A DNA stretch of 6,326 nucleotides from an uncultured Bacteroidota bacterium (GTDB taxonomy: Bacteria > Bacteroidota > Bacteroidia > Bacteroidales > SZUA-534): contig CALBPW010000307.1 in assembly GCA_937899145.1 (NCBI GenBank), positions 1 through 6,326 of the forward strand, in the 5' to 3' direction. Below the pieces are notes generated by a model, which saw nothing but the letters and a program-made list of their open reading frames with translations, made no database searches and was not told the DNA's origin. The stretch's first letter is position 1. Every line of letters starts with the position of its first letter. Of the stretch, positions 4,165 through 6,326 are shown one piece after another. Made by a program: the position numbers and the translations under genes.

Positions 4165-6036
4165 ATGGATAAAAATTCGTGGATTGGCCTTCTCTTGATT
4201 ATGGCCATCTTATTTGGTTGGAGCTATTTTACCCGCCCCTCGGAAGAGGAAATACAGCGCTATCGCCAGCAACAAGACTCAATAGCCCGTGTTGAACAGC
4301 AACGCGCCGTTGAAGCCGAAATTAGAAAGGCCGAAGCAGCCGAGCAAGCACAACTTGCGACTGCCGAAAGTAGCGACTCTGCAATCAACGAAATGCTACG
4401 TAAACAATATGGCGAGTTTGCCGAATTTGCTACTGGCAACCGCAAATTTTACATTATCGAGAATGATGTGATGCGATTGAAATTCACCAATTTAGGCGGC
4501 CGGTTAGCATCAGTTGAACTCAAAGATTACGAAACATTCGACTCTCTGCCGGTTGTTCTTTTCGATGGCGACTCAACAATTTTCAATATCAGTTTTTTTG
4601 CTCAAAACCGACGCATCGAAACAGGGAAATTATTCTTCACGCCATCACAAAATATCGAAACTCCAAATGTTGGCTCCGACTCGCTTGTGGTCAGCTTCGA
4701 TTTAAACCTGACAGACAGCCGCTCGCTTCAGTTCATCTACACCATCTACCCCGACCGGTATGCTATCGGCTTCAATGTTAAGATGCACAACCTTTCGAAC
4801 CTGATACCTGCAAAATCGAATAACTACCTGACTCTCAATTGGGAAACTTACGCAAAACGATTGGAAAAAGGCATCAAATGGGAAACAATGAACTCAACAA
4901 TCGCCTACCGCTACTTTGGCGACGATGTTGAACAACTTAACGAAAATAGCGACTCTGATTCCGAAGAAATCAACACACGCCTGCACTGGGTGTCGTACAA
5001 ACAACAATTTTTCAACAACACACTGATTGCAAAAAATGGATTTTCGGGCGCAGTGCTTAAACAACAAAAAGTTTTGACAGGCGACAAATACGTAAAACAC
5101 TTCGCATCAGAAATTTCAATACCGTATGACGGACATACCGACGAGAATATCGAGATGGAAATGTTTTTTGGCCCGAACCACTTCAAAACACTGAAAAAAC
5201 TTGACATCGGGCTACAAAATATCATACCACTTGGCCGTAGCATTTTCCGCTGGGTGAATGTGGGCGTCGTTATCCCAACATTCAATTTCCTTGGTCGGTT
5301 TATCGATAATTATGGCATTATCATATTGATAATGACTATTTTAATTAAATTAGTACTATTCCCGCTGACTTATAAATCGTACAAATCGACAGGCATGATG
5401 AGTGCCTTGAAACCTGAGATTGACAAACTGAACGAGAAATATCAGAAGCAGGAAGACGCGATGAAAAAACAACAAGCAATGATGGACTTGTACAAGCGCG
5501 CAGGCATAAATCCGATGGGCGGTTGCTTGCCAATGTTGCTGCAAATGCCATTGCTGATTGCAATGTTCCGCTTCTTCCCGGCATCAATTGAATTGCGGCA
5601 CGAGAGTTTCCTTTGGGTTGACGACCTATCAACCTACGATGCCATTCTGAACCTGCCCTTCAGCATTCCATTTTATGGCGACCATGTGAGCCTCTTCTGC
5701 TTGCTGATGACCATTGTCAACATCATCTACATAAAGATGAGCGGACAAACCAACACCAGCAGCCAACAAATGCCGGGCATGAAAATGATGATGTATATGA
5801 TGCCTGTACTGATGCTATTCTGGTTCAACGATTATGCAGCCGCACTTAGCTACTACTATTTTGTATCGCTATTGATAACAATAATCCAAACTTATGTTAT
5901 CCGTCGCAGTATCAACACCAACGATGTGCTTGAAAAACTAAAAACCGCTCAAGTGAAGAAAACACCTCAAAAATCGCGTTTTCAAAAACGTATGGAAGAG
6001 ATGGCGAAACAACGCGGAATAAAACTGCCAAAGTAA
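4165..6036 (+). CDS. yidC: Membrane protein insertase YidC
   Basis: YidC inserts and folds inner-membrane proteins, alone or with the Sec translocon. The 623-aa product has the long Gram-negative layout. An N-terminal membrane anchor (about 5-23, IGLLLIMAILFGWSYF) is followed by a Gln/Ala/Glu-rich linker (about 27-70, probable coiled coil) and the large periplasmic beta domain (about 85-360). The conserved insertase core then has membrane segments at roughly 383-404, 455-472, 508-525, 541-557 and 562-580. K395, in the first core segment just before FPLTYKSY, aligns with the catalytically important hydrophilic-groove Arg of the E. coli protein (R366); Lys is a conservative change and probably typical of this phylum. 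GINPMGGCLPMLLQMPLLIAMFRFF (447-471) is the clearest family signature. The basic tail (592-623) would suit ribosome contact. Promoter upstream, terminator downstream. In many Bacteroidetes pyrG precedes yidC; here an IS30 element does. Confidence 0.97.
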   Translation: MDKNSWIGLLLIMAILFGWSYFTRPSEEEIQRYRQQQDSIARVEQQRAVEAEIRKAEAAEQAQLATAESSDSAINEMLRKQYGEFAEFATGNRKFYIIENDVMRLKFTNLGGRLASVELKDYETFDSLPVVLFDGDSTIFNISFFAQNRRIETGKLFFTPSQNIETPNVGSDSLVVSFDLNLTDSRSLQFIYTIYPDRYAIGFNVKMHNLSNLIPAKSNNYLTLNWETYAKRLEKGIKWETMNSTIAYRYFGDDVEQLNENSDSDSEEINTRLHWVSYKQQFFNNTLIAKNGFSGAVLKQQKVLTGDKYVKHFASEISIPYDGHTDENIEMEMFFGPNHFKTLKKLDIGLQNIIPLGRSIFRWVNVGVVIPTFNFLGRFIDNYGIIILIMTILIKLVLFPLTYKSYKSTGMMSALKPEIDKLNEKYQKQEDAMKKQQAMMDLYKRAGINPMGGCLPMLLQMPLLIAMFRFFPASIELRHESFLWVDDLSTYDAILNLPFSIPFYGDHVSLFCLLMTIVNIIYIKMSGQTNTSSQQMPGMKMMMYMMPVLMLFWFNDYAAALSYYYFVSLLITIIQTYVIRRSINTNDVLEKLKTAQVKKTPQKSRFQKRMEEMAKQRGIKLPK

Positions 6037-6066
6037 CTTTTAATTTAACATAAAATTAATTCTCAA

Positions 6067-6106
6067 AAATCCGTCATACCAGTGATTATGACGGATTTGT
6101 CTTTTT
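6067..6106 (+). terminator. Intrinsic terminator after yidC
   Basis: A perfect 12-bp stem (6067-6078 with 6087-6098), with an 8-base loop, is followed by GTCTTTTTT. It begins 31 bases after the yidC stop. The A-rich left side (6065-6069) may also let it stop the convergent minus-strand transcript. Confidence 0.85.
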
Positions 6107-6146
6107 TGGGGATGTTAAGATTAATTTAAATAAGGTGCGACAAATT

Positions 6147-6278
6147 TTACTCGCCAAACTGATCTTTTTTGCTGCCAGCATAAAGAGTGTACTTGCGAAA
6201 CGAGCATTTTAGAGCACCATTATAAAGTTTGATTTTTTGTTCGGGGTGAAGACCGATAAAGTTCATAAGTTCAACATT
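6147..6278 (-). CDS. C-terminal end of an unrecognised protein (partial, cut by the contig end)
   Basis: On the minus strand an open frame of 43 codons runs from the last genomic base (6278) to a TAA at 6147-6149. It reads NVELMNFIGLHPEQKIKLYN, then GALKCSFRKYTLYAGSKKDQ, then FGE. The start lies beyond the contig end. The stretch is not low complexity and has an ordinary residue mix, and it is convergent with yidC across the terminator, which supports a real gene. I do not recognise the family: nothing in these residues is a motif I can name, and there is no membrane segment. Confidence 0.5.
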   Translation of the reverse strand, partial: NVELMNFIGLHPEQKIKLYNGALKCSFRKYTLYAGSKKDQFGE

Positions 6279-6326
6279 AGATCGGAAGAGCACACGTCTG
6301 AACTCCAGTCACTAGCTTATCTCGTA
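6279..6326 (+). other. Illumina TruSeq adapter read-through (not genomic)
   Basis: From 6279 the sequence is the standard TruSeq read-1 3' adapter: AGATCGGAAGAGCACACG and onward through ...CCAGTCAC at 6312. A six-base index TAGCTT (6313-6318) follows, then the beginning of the P7 flow-cell sequence, ATCTCGTA (6319-6326). The match is complete across all 48 bases. This part should be trimmed and not annotated biologically. Confidence 0.98.

Overview
The window looks like Bacteroidetes DNA, most likely order Bacteroidales. The YidC has the long Bacteroidetes form, and several starts are preceded by the phylum's -7 element (TAnnTTTG) with little or no Shine-Dalgarno. The right edge is a contig end: the last 48 bases (6279-6326) are an Illumina TruSeq adapter read-through with its index, not genomic DNA.

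Layout, left to right. (1) 45-1319: an AlbA_2/Schlafen-type ATP-binding putative regulator with its own promoter, cut in its C-terminal winged-helix domain by an insertion sequence. (2) About 1281-2288: an IS1595-family element whose transposase keeps the zinc ribbon and part of the DDE domain but lacks the segment with the first catalytic Asp. A hairpin overlaps its promoter and ribosome binding site. (3) 2289-2901: an AT-rich island with a possible short transcript (about 2353-2440) and, on the minus strand, a lone 145-aa putative ribonuclease toxin of the barnase/EndoU/colicin E5-D/RelE (PBECR) type without a recognisable antitoxin. (4) About 2902-4017: an apparently intact IS30-family element with terminal inverted repeats, a 51-bp near-palindrome (two 25-base arms, one-base centre) and a second hairpin before the transposase. 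(5) 4018-6104: the core gene yidC with its own promoter and a strong terminator. (6) 6147-6278: the 3' end of an unrecognised minus-strand gene, convergent with yidC and cut by the contig end.

Only yidC is clearly housekeeping. Everything to its left reads as an accessory patchwork assembled by two unrelated insertion sequences, with base composition moving from GC-rich (gene 1) to very AT-rich (toxin island) to intermediate (yidC). The genes do not form one pathway. The items most worth following are the orphan toxin between the two elements, the leader hairpins in front of both transposases, the IS1595 transposase lacking a catalytic residue, and the missing 3' end of gene 1.
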